A stretch of 54,858 bases of DNA from Rubritepida sp. (GTDB lineage Bacteria; Pseudomonadota; Alphaproteobacteria; Acetobacterales; Acetobacteraceae): the NCBI GenBank assembly GCA_028291455.1, contig JAQGHY010000336.1, positions 1 through 54,858 on the forward strand, read 5' to 3'. Positions within the stretch are counted from its first letter, which is position 1. The number at the start of each line of letters is the position of its first letter. The position numbers and the translations under genes are program-made. Under the pieces are notes generated by a model, which was not told the DNA's origin, ran no database searches, and saw only the letters and a program-made list of their open reading frames with translations. This document shows, in pieces, positions 8,682 to 17,306 of this stretch.

Positions 8682-9508
8682 CAGACTCTCACCTGGTTGC
8701 GCTGCTCGAGCCAGCGCGTCAGCCGCGCGATGGGCCAGCAATAGACGAAGAAGGCCAGCAGCAGCGCGCCGTACATCGGGATCAGCAGGTCGCCCCGGCG
8801 TTCGGCATTGAGCGCGCCGCGCGTCAGCGTCATCGCCTCCTCGACGCCGACGATGGAGGTCAGCGGCGTGGACATGATGACGATGGCGTAGAGGTTCATC
8901 CAGGGCGGCAGCATGCGCTTCAGGCATTGCGGCAGGATCACCTGGCGGAGCGTCTGGCCGCGCGTGAAGGCGAGGGATTCCGCCGCCTCCCATTGCCCAT
9001 GCGGCAGGGATTGCACGGCGCCACGCACGATTTCGCTGACATTGGCCATGACGGGAAGCGTCAGGCCGATGGTCGCACGAACCCAGTTGGGTATCTCGAC
9101 CACCTCGCCGAAGACGGTGATGCGGAAGGGCAGCATGAAGATGCAGTAGAACAGCATCACCAGCCACGGCGCGTTACGAAAGAACTGCGTCACCAGCCAG
9201 GACCCGGCGCGGACCGGCGGCAGCAGCGAGATCTGGCAGAGGCCGAGGGCCAGGCCGATCAGCGTACCGGCCGCCATCGCGATCACCGAGATCAGGATGT
9301 TCAGCAAAAAGCCCGAGCCAATCAGCGGCGTCCATTTAAGAATGACAGAGAACGCGCTTTCCGCTGCCGGCGTGCCTTGCGCCTGTGCCGCACCGGCGGC
9401 AAGCAGGATCGCCAGCGCCAGATAGGCGATCCAGCGGCCGTCGAGGAACTCAAGACCGGGGCGCGGTGTCGGCGGGCGGAAGGGCAGCAGTACGGGGAGG
9501 TCGGTCAC
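8681..9508 (-). CDS. Amino acid ABC transporter permease (second)
   Basis: This 275-residue permease of the His/Glu/Gln/Arg family has a hydrophobic first segment, then GSGFLLNILISVIAMAAGTL, FFRNAPWLVMLFYCIF and the coupling loop AAESLAFTRGQTLRQVILPQ. The start is taken as GTG 9508 because it forms a GTGA overlap with the stop of the preceding permease; an upstream ATG at 9637 would run far into that gene. The N-terminal about 60 residues before the core transmembrane domain are longer than in minimal family members. Confidence 0.88.
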   Translation of the reverse strand: MTDLPVLLPFRPPTPRPGLEFLDGRWIAYLALAILLAAGAAQAQGTPAAESAFSVILKWTPLIGSGFLLNILISVIAMAAGTLIGLALGLCQISLLPPVRAGSWLVTQFFRNAPWLVMLFYCIFMLPFRITVFGEVVEIPNWVRATIGLTLPVMANVSEIVRGAVQSLPHGQWEAAESLAFTRGQTLRQVILPQCLKRMLPPWMNLYAIVIMSTPLTSIVGVEEAMTLTRGALNAERRGDLLIPMYGALLLAFFVYCWPIARLTRWLEQRNQVRV

Positions 9509-10242
9509 GTGCCGTAGCCCGGCATGCGAAGTGCGCGTTCCCAGCGGTGCATGATCCAGACCAGCAGCGTAACGAGGCCGATGTAGAGCAGCAGCAGCAC
9601 GTTCATCATCTCGGTCACGTTCAGGCTGTCGGACCAAATCTGGTTCGCGACATAGAGCATCTCCGGTACGCCGATCGCGTAGGCGAGGGTGGTGGTCTTC
9701 ACGAGGTTCACGAGGTTGTTGTTCAGCGAGGGCAGGCAGACCCGGAAAGCCAGCGGCAGCACCACCGCTCGATAGGCACCGAGCCGAGAATACCCCAGGG
9801 ATTCGGCCGCCTCTACCGTGGAGCGCGGCACCGCCTCGATGCCGGACCGGAAGATCTCCACATTGAAGGCGCCGGCGAAGAGCGAGAGCGCCACCAGCGC
9901 CCAGGTGAAGCTCGATACCATCGGCACTTCCATGCCGATGTCGTCAGGCACGGTCGGCGTGATGGCGCCCAGCGCAAAGAAGAAGAAGTACATCTGGACC
10001 AGCGGCGGCGTGTTGCGGAAGAATGCGATGTAGCCCGCCACCACCCAACGCAGCGGCGCGAACCTCGCCCCCTGCGCGAAGGCCCCGGCCACGCCGATGA
10101 TCAGCGAGAGCACCACCGACAACACCGAGAGCTTACACGTCATCAGGAACGCGTAGCCGAAGCGTCGCGCATCGAAGGGGTCGTAGAAGATCGTGAAATT
10201 CAGGCCGGTGGTGGTGCGGAGTTCCCGGAAGAACTCCGCCAC
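9505..10242 (-). CDS. Amino acid ABC transporter permease (first)
   Basis: This 245-residue protein is the partner permease. It shows GYAFLMTCKLSVLSVVLSLI, FFRNTPPLVQMYFFFFALG and the coupling loop AAESLGYSRLGAYRAVVLPL, all typical of HisM/GlnP-type subunits. The start is a GTG at 10242, 17 bases downstream of the binding-protein stop; no in-frame ATG is available upstream. It overlaps the second permease by four bases. Confidence 0.88.
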   Translation of the reverse strand: MAEFFRELRTTTGLNFTIFYDPFDARRFGYAFLMTCKLSVLSVVLSLIIGVAGAFAQGARFAPLRWVVAGYIAFFRNTPPLVQMYFFFFALGAITPTVPDDIGMEVPMVSSFTWALVALSLFAGAFNVEIFRSGIEAVPRSTVEAAESLGYSRLGAYRAVVLPLAFRVCLPSLNNNLVNLVKTTTLAYAIGVPEMLYVANQIWSDSLNVTEMMNVLLLLYIGLVTLLVWIMHRWERALRMPGYGT

Positions 10243-10259
10243 CGGCTGCAGCAGAGACT

Positions 10260-11132
10260 CTATGGGAGGAAGTCCTTCAGCGCGTCATGCATGCGGCGCA
10301 GGTACGCGCTTTCCGCGATGCCGGCGGCCTTCTCCCAGTCGAGCAGCTGACCGCTGCGGTGCCATTGCGCGACCATGCCCGACATGAACCGGCCCCAGGG
10401 GCGATTCAGGTCGTCCAGCCGCACGGCGAGGCCCCAGGGCGTGTCGCTCTGGCTCGGCAGCGGCATGTGCCAGTCGCGCCAGCGGCCGGAGGGGTCGGCC
10501 AGCATCACGGCGATCAGGTTGTCGTCGTAGATCCAGCCGAGGCAGCGGCGCTGCGTCAGCGCGGTCTCGACCTCGGCGATGCCGGTGAAGGCGGTGACTT
10601 CAGCCCCGAAGCGCTCGGTCGCAGGGCGGTTGTACCAGGCGCCCTGGATCGCACAGAGCTGGCGGCCGCGCAGCTGCTCCCATTCGCGCACGGTCACGCT
10701 TTTCGGCAGCAGCACGTTGTATCCGGATGAATAGTAGTTCGGATGCACGATGCCGACGGTGCCGCGGCGCTCGGCCGTGTCTGACATGGTGGCGATCATG
10801 AGGTCGATCTGGCCCTGGGCCAGGAACTGCATGCGGTTGGAGGCGACGACCGGCACGAACTCCACGGTAACGCCGAGTGTGCGGCCGACATCGCGCGCCA
10901 TCTCGACCTCCATGCCCTGGAAGGCGCCGGTCGGGTTGCGGAAGCCCCAGGGGCTGTAATCCGCGCGCACACCGACGCGCAGGCGGCCCTCGCCGATGAT
11001 CCGGCTCAGCGAGTCCGGCGTCGTCGCCACGGCCGGAGCTGGCGGCGTTTGTGCCATCACCGGGGCTACGCCCAGCGCGAGCACCGCGCCCAGCGCCAGC
11101 AGCGCACGGCGAGGGGAGAAGGCGAGGGACAT
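10260..11132 (-). CDS. Amino acid ABC transporter substrate-binding protein
   Basis: This 290-residue periplasmic binding protein (SBP_bac_3) has a signal peptide in the first about 27 residues (ALLALGAVLALGVAPVMAQ). The family blocks are RLRVGVRADYSPWGF, GMEVEMARDVGRTLG, VEFVPVVASNRMQFLAQGQ and DLMIATMSDTAERR. ATG 11132 is preceded by AGGAGC. It leads the four-gene transporter operon, 97 bases behind the AraC-type regulator on the same strand and close to soxBDAG, so a methylated amino acid or related amine is a reasonable ligand guess (inference). Confidence 0.9.
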   Translation of the reverse strand: MSLAFSPRRALLALGAVLALGVAPVMAQTPPAPAVATTPDSLSRIIGEGRLRVGVRADYSPWGFRNPTGAFQGMEVEMARDVGRTLGVTVEFVPVVASNRMQFLAQGQIDLMIATMSDTAERRGTVGIVHPNYYSSGYNVLLPKSVTVREWEQLRGRQLCAIQGAWYNRPATERFGAEVTAFTGIAEVETALTQRRCLGWIYDDNLIAVMLADPSGRWRDWHMPLPSQSDTPWGLAVRLDDLNRPWGRFMSGMVAQWHRSGQLLDWEKAAGIAESAYLRRMHDALKDFLP

Positions 11133-11172
11133 GCGGTGAGGCTCCTGGGAGGGGGGACGTGGCGGAACGGTA

Positions 11173-11200
11173 AGCGTAGCGCCCGCAACGGTCCATCCAA
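11173..11200 (-). promoter_or_regulatory. Candidate sigma-70 promoter of amino acid transporter operon
   Basis: Reading the minus strand, TTGGAT (11200-11195) and TACGCT (11178-11173) are separated by 16 bases and sit about 40 bases before the binding-protein start. Both boxes are only partial matches. CCAATT occurs twice nearby, once within the -35 and once close to the regulator stop. Confidence 0.3.
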
Positions 11201-11229
11201 TTGCCTGGGCGCGCCGTGCGCTTGCCAAT

Positions 11230-12216
11230 TTACGCCAGCCGCGCAGCCCGCTCCGAACGGGGCGCCTGGCTGAAGCGCGCACGATAGGACCGGGAGAAGT
11301 GCGCGGCCGAGGTGAAGCCGCAGGCCGTCGCGACCTCCAGCACCGAAAGCCCGGTCTGGCGCAGCAGCAGCCGGGCGCGGTCCAGCCGCAGCGCGAGGTA
11401 ATGCGTGCCCATGCTGCGCCCGAGATGCGCCCGGAACAGCCGCTCCATCTGCCGCAGGGAGACGCCGCCCAGGGACGCCAAGTCCTCGCGCGGCAAAGGA
11501 TCCTCGATGGCGCTTTCCATAGCGGAGAGCGCCGCTAGCAATGCCCGGTGACTGGTGCCGTAGCGCGCGTTGAGCGACATGCGCTGCGGCGCTCCACCGG
11601 CCCGGACCTCATTGTGCAGGAACCAGTCGGAGACCGCATGCGCCAGCGCGCGCCCATGCCGCGCGCGGATCAGCTCCACCATCATGTCGAGTGCGGCCGT
11701 CCCGCCGGAACTCGTGCAGCGGTCGCGGTCGATCTCGAAGAGGCTGCCGGTCAGGTCCAGCTCCGGAAAGCGCTCGGCGATGGCGGGGATGTGCTCCCAA
11801 TGCACGGTGCAACGCCTCCCGGCGAGCAGCCCCGCGCGGGCCAGCAGGAAGGGCCCGCCGGAGACGCCGCCGATGCGCGTTCCCCGCTTGGCCTGCGCAC
11901 GCAGCCAAGCAAACGTGGCGGGATCGTCAAAGAGTGCCGGATTGCCGCCGGCGCAGACGAAGAGGTCGTCCACATCCAGTGGCCGCTCTATGCCCTGATC
12001 GGGCAGGAAGGCCACGCCATTCGAGGCATGCACCGGCTTGCCGTCCGGCGAGACATGCGCCCAGGAGTAGAGCTTGCGCCCGGTGAGCGTGTTCGCGGCG
12101 CGATAGGGCTCCATCGCGCAGCCGTAGCAAATCAGCGCGAAGTCCGGGATCAGCAGGAAGCCGATCCGTCTCGCCTTCGTGTCGTTTCCGGTCAAGATCG
12201 TGTCGCGATGCGGCAT
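11230..12216 (-). CDS. GlxA/GbdR-like AraC family transcriptional regulator
   Basis: This 328-residue regulator has an N-terminal DJ-1/PfpI-like domain (RRIGFLLIPDFALICYGCAM to GGVSGGPFLLARAGLLAG) and a C-terminal AraC helix-turn-helix domain (LRQMERLFRAHLGRSMGTHY and VATACGFTSAAHFSRSYRARF). This architecture is that of GbdR and related activators of glycine betaine, dimethylglycine and sarcosine catabolism in Pseudomonas (established knowledge). It is divergent from soxB across 51 bases, so it very probably controls sox. The ATG at 12216 is chosen because the domain begins about 15 residues later; the longer open frame upstream is antisense to soxB. Confidence 0.88.
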   Translation of the reverse strand: MPHRDTILTGNDTKARRIGFLLIPDFALICYGCAMEPYRAANTLTGRKLYSWAHVSPDGKPVHASNGVAFLPDQGIERPLDVDDLFVCAGGNPALFDDPATFAWLRAQAKRGTRIGGVSGGPFLLARAGLLAGRRCTVHWEHIPAIAERFPELDLTGSLFEIDRDRCTSSGGTAALDMMVELIRARHGRALAHAVSDWFLHNEVRAGGAPQRMSLNARYGTSHRALLAALSAMESAIEDPLPREDLASLGGVSLRQMERLFRAHLGRSMGTHYLALRLDRARLLLRQTGLSVLEVATACGFTSAAHFSRSYRARFSQAPRSERAARLA

Positions 12217-12267
12217 GGCTTGATCCGTGTTCCTGCCAAGATGGCCTTCTGTCAATCGGGGCCGGCC
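12217..12267. promoter_or_regulatory. Divergent regulator/soxB control region
   Basis: These 51 bases must hold the 5' ends of both transcripts. A GCCA-AGA-TGGC inverted repeat lies at 12235-12245, with TTGA and GTCAA at the outer parts of the interval. No consensus -35/-10 pair stands out, which fits activator-dependent promoters. The assignment rests on gene layout rather than on a recognised site. Confidence 0.45.
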
Positions 12268-13518
12268 ATGGGCTACTCCATCTTCTCGCTGATCCGCCAC
12301 GCGCTCACGGGCAACCGCCACTGGACACCCGTCTGGCGCGATCCGGAGCCGAAGGAATTCTACGACACCATCATGGTCGGGCGGGGCGGGCACGGGCTGT
12401 CGACGGCCTATTACCTGGCCAAGGAGCATGGCGTCACCGACGTGGCCGTGGTCGAGAAGGGCTATCTTGGCTCGGGCAATGTCGGCCGGAACACGACCAT
12501 CATCCGGTCGAACTACCTGCTGCCGCACAACACGCATTTCTACGAGAAGTCGCTGCAGCTCTGGGAAGGGTTGGAGCAGGACATCAACTACAATGCCATG
12601 GTCAGTCAGCGCGGCGTGCTGAACCTCTACCACTCCGACAGCCAGCGCGACGCCTATGCACGGCGCGGCAACGCCATGCGCCTGGCCGGCGCAGACAGCG
12701 AATTGCTGGATCGCGAGCAGGTGAGGGCGATGGTCCCGGGACTGGATATGGAGAACGGACGCTTCCCGATCCGCGGCGGGTTGCTGCAACGGCGCGGTGG
12801 CAATGTGCGGCACGATGCGGTGGCCTGGGGCTATGCCCGCGCCGCCGACCGCCGGGGCGTGGACATGCTGCAGAACACCGAGGTCATCGGCATCCGCGTC
12901 GAGGGCGGGCGGGTGAAGGGCGTGGAAACCACGCGCGGCTTCATCGGCGCGAACCGTGTCGGTCTGGCGGCGGCGGGCAATTCGTCGCGCGTGGCGGCTA
13001 TGGCGGGATTGCGCCTGCCGATCGAGACGCATGTACTTCAGGCCTTCGTATCCGAAGCGGTGAAGCCGCTGGTGCACCAGGTCGTCACCTACGGCGCCGG
13101 GCATTTCTACATCAGCCAGTCCGACAAGGGCGGGCTGGTCTTCGGCGGGGACCTCGACGGCTACAGCTCCTACGCGCAGCGCGGCAACCTGCCGCTGGTC
13201 GAGGATGTGATGGAAAGCGCGGTGCAGCTCTTCCCGCAGGTCAGCCGGCTGCGATACCTGCGGCAATGGGGCGGCGTCATGGACATGTCGATGGACGGCT
13301 CGCCCATCATCGACCGCACGCCGATCGAGGGGCTCTTCCTAAATTGCGGCTGGTGCTACGGCGGCTTCAAGGCGACGCCGGCCTCTGGCTGGTGCTTCGC
13401 GCATACCATCGCGACGGGCACGGCGCATGCGCTGAACGCCGGCTTCCGGCTGGACCGTTTCGCGACCGGCGCGGTGCTCAGCGAAGCCGGCCACGGCGCC
13501 CAACCGAACAAGCACTGA
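12268..13518 (+). CDS. soxB: Sarcosine oxidase subunit beta
   Basis: This 416-residue protein is the catalytic beta subunit of heterotetrameric sarcosine oxidase, which demethylates sarcosine to glycine with tetrahydrofolate and O2 (family knowledge). The FAD-binding GxGxxG appears as GRGGHG at 38-43, followed by LSTAYYLAKEHG. RHDAVAWGYAR contains His182, matching the histidine that carries covalent FMN in known enzymes. The C-terminus has RYLRQWGGVMDMSMDGSPI and GWCYGGFKATPASGW. ATG 12268 matches the family N-terminus (YSIFSLIRHALTG). First gene of soxBDAG. Confidence 0.95.
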   Translation: MGYSIFSLIRHALTGNRHWTPVWRDPEPKEFYDTIMVGRGGHGLSTAYYLAKEHGVTDVAVVEKGYLGSGNVGRNTTIIRSNYLLPHNTHFYEKSLQLWEGLEQDINYNAMVSQRGVLNLYHSDSQRDAYARRGNAMRLAGADSELLDREQVRAMVPGLDMENGRFPIRGGLLQRRGGNVRHDAVAWGYARAADRRGVDMLQNTEVIGIRVEGGRVKGVETTRGFIGANRVGLAAAGNSSRVAAMAGLRLPIETHVLQAFVSEAVKPLVHQVVTYGAGHFYISQSDKGGLVFGGDLDGYSSYAQRGNLPLVEDVMESAVQLFPQVSRLRYLRQWGGVMDMSMDGSPIIDRTPIEGLFLNCGWCYGGFKATPASGWCFAHTIATGTAHALNAGFRLDRFATGAVLSEAGHGAQPNKH

Positions 13519-13528
13519 GGGCCACGCG

Positions 13529-13789
13529 ATGCGCATAGACTGCCCCCATTGCGGCGAACGCGGCAGCGCTGAATTCTCGTACCTCGGCGCCGCGGACCCG
13601 AAGCGCCCGGCCGCCAATGCCTCGGCCGAGGCCTGGCACGACTATGTCTATCTCCGGGAAAATCCCGCCGGCCCGCTGCGCGAGCTCTGGCAGCACGTGC
13701 ACGGCTGCCGGCAATGGCTGGTGGTGACGCGGGACACGCGCAACCATCTGGTGCTCGGCGTCGAAGTCTGCCGGGGGAGGGCAGTCTGA
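13529..13789 (+). CDS. soxD: Sarcosine oxidase subunit delta
   Basis: This 86-residue protein is the small zinc-binding subunit. Cys5 and Cys8 (CPHCGERG) and the His56-xxx-Cys60 pair (HVHGC) correspond to the zinc ligands of the family. The conserved DYVYLRENPAGPLRELW block is intact. A GAGGG ribosome-binding site precedes the ATG, and the stop overlaps the soxA start by one base. Confidence 0.95.
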   Translation: MRIDCPHCGERGSAEFSYLGAADPKRPAANASAEAWHDYVYLRENPAGPLRELWQHVHGCRQWLVVTRDTRNHLVLGVEVCRGRAV

Positions 13790-16746
13790 TGCGCCTTTCC
13801 CAGGGTGGCTTGATCGACCGTGAAACGCGCCTGCGCTTCACCTTCGATGGCGCGGAATACCACGGCCATGCGGGCGACACGCTGGCCTCGGCGCTCATCG
13901 CCAATGGCGTGAAGCTGGTCGGCCGGTCCTTCAAGTATCACCGCCCGCGCGGCATCTGGGGCGCGGGCTCCGAGGAGCCGAACGCACTCGTGGAACTGCG
14001 CGGCGGCACGCGGCGCGAGCCCAACACGCGCGCCACCGTCGCCGAGCTCTATGACGGGCTGGAGGCGCGCAGCCAGAACCGCTGGCCCAGCCTGAACTTC
14101 GACGTGATGGCCGTGAACCAGCTGGCCGCGCCCATCCTCGGCGCCGGCTTCTACTACAAGACCTTCATGTGGCCGGCGTCGTTCTGGGAGAAGCTGTACG
14201 AGCCGCTGATCCGCCGTGCCGCCGGCCTTGGCCGCGCGCCGGAGGGGCCCGATCCCGACCACTACGAGCGCGCGAACCTGTTCTGCGAAGTGCTGGTGAT
14301 CGGCGCCGGCCCAGCCGGCCTCGCCGCCGCCCTGGCCGCTGCGCGTACCGGCGCCCGCGTGGTGCTGGCTGATGAGGATGCGGTGCTCGGCGGCCGCCTG
14401 CTGGCGGACCGGCAGGAGATCGACGGCGCCCCCGCGCGGCTTTGGGCGCAGAAGGTGCTGGCGGAGCTGGCGAGCATGCCCGAGGTCACGCTGCTGCCGC
14501 GCACGACGATCTTCGGCGTCTTCGACCACGGGACCTATGCCGCCCTGGAGCGCGTCGCGGATCACCTGGCCGAGCCGGGAGCGGACGGCATCCGCCAGCG
14601 CGCCTGGACGATCCAGGCGAAGCGCGCGGTGCTCGCGGCCGGTGCGGTCGAGCGGCCCATTGCCTTCAGCGGGAACGACCGGCCGGGCGTCATGTCCGCC
14701 GCCGCGATCCGCGCCTATGTGAACCGCTACGCCGCATTGCCCGGCCGGAAGCCCGTGATCTTCACGGCCGGCGACGACGGCTGGCGCACCGCCGCCGATT
14801 TGCGCGACGCGGGCGCTGAAATCGCCGCCATCGTCGATGTGCGCGCTGAAGTTCCCGCTGCCGTCACCGTGTTGCTCAAGGATGTGCGGCAGGTTCTCGG
14901 CGGCCGTGTCGCCGGCACCGAAGGTGCCAAGGCGCTTCGTGAGGTGAAGATCCTCGACGCCAAGGGCAACATGCTGAACCTGCCGGCCGATCTGCTGGCT
15001 GTCGCCGGCGGGTGGAACCCTACGGTGAACCTCACCTCGCACCAGGGCGGCCGTCCCGTCTGGAACGACGCGATTCATGCCTTCACGCCGGGCCAGCCGC
15101 CGCCGGGCCTGACTGCGGCCGGTGCCGCCGCGGGGCGCATGACGCTCGCCGCCTGCCTGGCTTCGGGCGCGGAGGAGGGGCTGCGCGCCGCCCGCGAGGC
15201 CGGTTTCGACGGGCAGGCGCTCACCTTGCCGCGCGCGGACGACGAGCCCGCATCGCTCACGCCCTTCTTCTATGTGCCCGGCGCGAAGAAGGCCTTCGTG
15301 GACTTCCAGCACGACGTGACGGCCGACGACATCGCCCTGGCCGCGCGGGAGGGCTTCCGTTCGGTCGAGCATACCAAGCGCTACACGACCCTCGGTATGG
15401 CGACCGACCAGGGCAAGACCGCCAATGTCGTCGGCCTTGCCATTCTCGCGGAGGCAACGGGCCGGACCATCCCTGAGACGGGTACGACCATGTTCCGCCC
15501 GCCCTATACCCCCGTGGCGATCGGCGCGCTGACGGGGCATCACGCCGGCCGCGCCTTCAAGCCCGTCCGTCGCACGCCGCTGCATGAATGGGCTGCCGCA
15601 CGCGGCGCCAGCTTCGTCGAGGTCGGGCCCTGGATGCGCGCCGAATGGTACGCGCTTCCCAGCGAGAAGGGCTGGCGCGATTCGGTGGATCGCGAGGTGA
15701 TGAACGTCCGCAACGCGGCCGGGATGTGCGACGTCTCAACCCTCGGCAAGATCGAGGTCGTCGGCCCCGACGCCGCCGCGCTGCTGGACCTCGCCTATAC
15801 CGGCATGCTCTCGACGCTGGCCGTCGGCCGCATCCGCTACGGCGTGATGCTGCGCGAGGACGGCTTCGTGATGGACGACGGTACCTGCGCCCGGCTCGCA
15901 GCCGACCGCTTCTTCCTGACCACTACGACGGCCAATGCCGGCCCGGTGATGCAGCATCTGGAATTCCTGCATCAGGTGCTGCATCCGGAATGGGATCTGG
16001 CGCTGCATTCGGTGACGGATGCCTGGGCGCAGATCTCTCTGGCCGGGCCGCGGTCGCGCGAGGTGCTGGCGGGCGTGATCGATCCCGGCTTCGACATTTC
16101 CAACGCCGGCTTCCCGCACATGTCCGTGGCGGAGGTCACCGTCTGCGGAGGCGCACCGGCGCGGCTCTACCGGCTGTCCTTCTCAGGCGAGCTCGCGTTC
16201 GAGATCGGTATCCCCTCCGACCTCGGCGCCGCCTTCGCCGACCGGCTGATGATGGCAGGCGCAGCCCATGGCCTCGCGCCCTACGGCACTGAGGCGCTGG
16301 GCGTGCTGCGCATCGAGAAGGGGCATCCGGCCGGCGGCGAGCTGAATGGCCAGACCACGGCACGCGATCTCGGTCTGGGCGGCATGCTCTCGAAGAAGAA
16401 GGACTATATCGGCCGTGTCCTTGCCGAACGCCCGGCGCTGACCGATCCAGCACGGCAGGTGCTCGTCGGTATTCGCCCGGTGGACCGCGCCGCCACGCTG
16501 CGCGCCGGGGCGCATATCCTGCCGATCGGCGTGGAGGCGGATACCGCCAACGATCTCGGCCACGTCACGGCCGTCACCTATTCGCCGAGCCTCGGCCATA
16601 TGATCGGCCTCGCGCTGGTCAGCGGCGGGCGCGACCGTATAGGCGAGCGGGTGCGCGCGCATGACCCGGTGCGCGGCGCCGATGTTGAGGTGGAACTCTG
16701 CCAGCAGGTCTTCCTCGATCCCGAAGGGGAGCGCCCTCGTGCTTGA
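13789..16746 (+). CDS. soxA: Sarcosine oxidase subunit alpha
   Basis: This 985-residue subunit is of normal length. It starts with a ferredoxin-like region lacking cluster cysteines (FTFDGAEYHGHAGDTLASAL), then has a dinucleotide-binding fold with GAGPAG at 172-177, and ends with a GcvT/aminomethyltransferase-like domain from about residue 600, where tetrahydrofolate accepts the one-carbon unit. ATG 13789 overlaps the soxD stop. The 3' end overlaps soxG by eight bases. No frameshift or missing block is visible. Confidence 0.95.
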   Translation: MRLSQGGLIDRETRLRFTFDGAEYHGHAGDTLASALIANGVKLVGRSFKYHRPRGIWGAGSEEPNALVELRGGTRREPNTRATVAELYDGLEARSQNRWPSLNFDVMAVNQLAAPILGAGFYYKTFMWPASFWEKLYEPLIRRAAGLGRAPEGPDPDHYERANLFCEVLVIGAGPAGLAAALAAARTGARVVLADEDAVLGGRLLADRQEIDGAPARLWAQKVLAELASMPEVTLLPRTTIFGVFDHGTYAALERVADHLAEPGADGIRQRAWTIQAKRAVLAAGAVERPIAFSGNDRPGVMSAAAIRAYVNRYAALPGRKPVIFTAGDDGWRTAADLRDAGAEIAAIVDVRAEVPAAVTVLLKDVRQVLGGRVAGTEGAKALREVKILDAKGNMLNLPADLLAVAGGWNPTVNLTSHQGGRPVWNDAIHAFTPGQPPPGLTAAGAAAGRMTLAACLASGAEEGLRAAREAGFDGQALTLPRADDEPASLTPFFYVPGAKKAFVDFQHDVTADDIALAAREGFRSVEHTKRYTTLGMATDQGKTANVVGLAILAEATGRTIPETGTTMFRPPYTPVAIGALTGHHAGRAFKPVRRTPLHEWAAARGASFVEVGPWMRAEWYALPSEKGWRDSVDREVMNVRNAAGMCDVSTLGKIEVVGPDAAALLDLAYTGMLSTLAVGRIRYGVMLREDGFVMDDGTCARLAADRFFLTTTTANAGPVMQHLEFLHQVLHPEWDLALHSVTDAWAQISLAGPRSREVLAGVIDPGFDISNAGFPHMSVAEVTVCGGAPARLYRLSFSGELAFEIGIPSDLGAAFADRLMMAGAAHGLAPYGTEALGVLRIEKGHPAGGELNGQTTARDLGLGGMLSKKKDYIGRVLAERPALTDPARQVLVGIRPVDRAATLRAGAHILPIGVEADTANDLGHVTAVTYSPSLGHMIGLALVSGGRDRIGERVRAHDPVRGADVEVELCQQVFLDPEGERPRA

Positions 16747-17278
16747 ATTGCTGTCGCCACTGGCCGTCACGCCGCGCCCGCTGCCCGATGCGGGCGTCCG
16801 CCTCTCCGAATGCCGGTTCCCCGCCATGGCCGCACTGAACGCGCCGCCGGGCGGCACTGCTGCCCTCGGACATGCGCTCTACGTCGCCATGCCCGAGCGT
16901 CCGGCCTGTGTCGCGATGGGGCAGGCCCGCATCCTTTGGACCGCGCCTGAATCCTGGCTCGTGCTGGGCGCGCCGGATCTCGCGGCACGCGCCGGCCCGA
17001 CGGGTCGCGTCACGGTACTGGACGGCGCGCGCTGCGTGATCGCGCTGGAGGGCAGGGCGGCCGCCACCGCGCTCTCGCGCCTCGTGCCGATCGACCTGCA
17101 TCCGCGTAGCTTCGGCCCCGGCTCGGCCGCGGCGACGCTGGCGGCGCATATCCCGGTCCTGCTCTGGGCCGATCCGGCGGGCGGATTCCGGCTCGCCTGC
17201 TACCGCTCCTTCGCGCGGTCGCTGTGGGAGGCGGTTGAGGCCGCCGCCGCCCCGCATGGGCTTAGCGTGGAGGGCTAA
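16739..17278 (+). CDS. soxG: Sarcosine oxidase subunit gamma
   Basis: This 179-residue protein is the gamma subunit, a divergent GcvT-like fold. It is recognised by its place in soxBDAG and by blocks such as ARILWTAPESWLVLG, ARCVIALEGRAAATALSRL and DLHPRSFGPGSAAATLAAHI. GTG 16739 is chosen because AGGGGAG lies eight bases upstream; it overlaps soxA by eight bases. Folate genes that often follow sox operons (glyA, folD, purU) are not in the window. Confidence 0.88.
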   Translation: MLELLSPLAVTPRPLPDAGVRLSECRFPAMAALNAPPGGTAALGHALYVAMPERPACVAMGQARILWTAPESWLVLGAPDLAARAGPTGRVTVLDGARCVIALEGRAAATALSRLVPIDLHPRSFGPGSAAATLAAHIPVLLWADPAGGFRLACYRSFARSLWEAVEAAAAPHGLSVEG

Positions 17279-17293
17279 TTCCCGCCTTGCGCG

Positions 17294-17299
17294 TATAAG
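17294..17299 (+). promoter_or_regulatory. -10-like box just before leaderless-type start
   Basis: TATAAG is followed by seven bases and then the ATG at 17307, which has no Shine-Dalgarno sequence. Spacing would put the transcription start at the start codon. No good -35 is visible, so the promoter call is weak. Confidence 0.35.
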
Positions 17300-17306
17300 G
17301 CCGCGC

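Noticed and set aside
12217-13266. Long N-terminal extension of the AraC-type regulator
   Set aside because: It would be antisense to soxB and through the promoter; the DJ-1-like domain begins just after the ATG at 12216.
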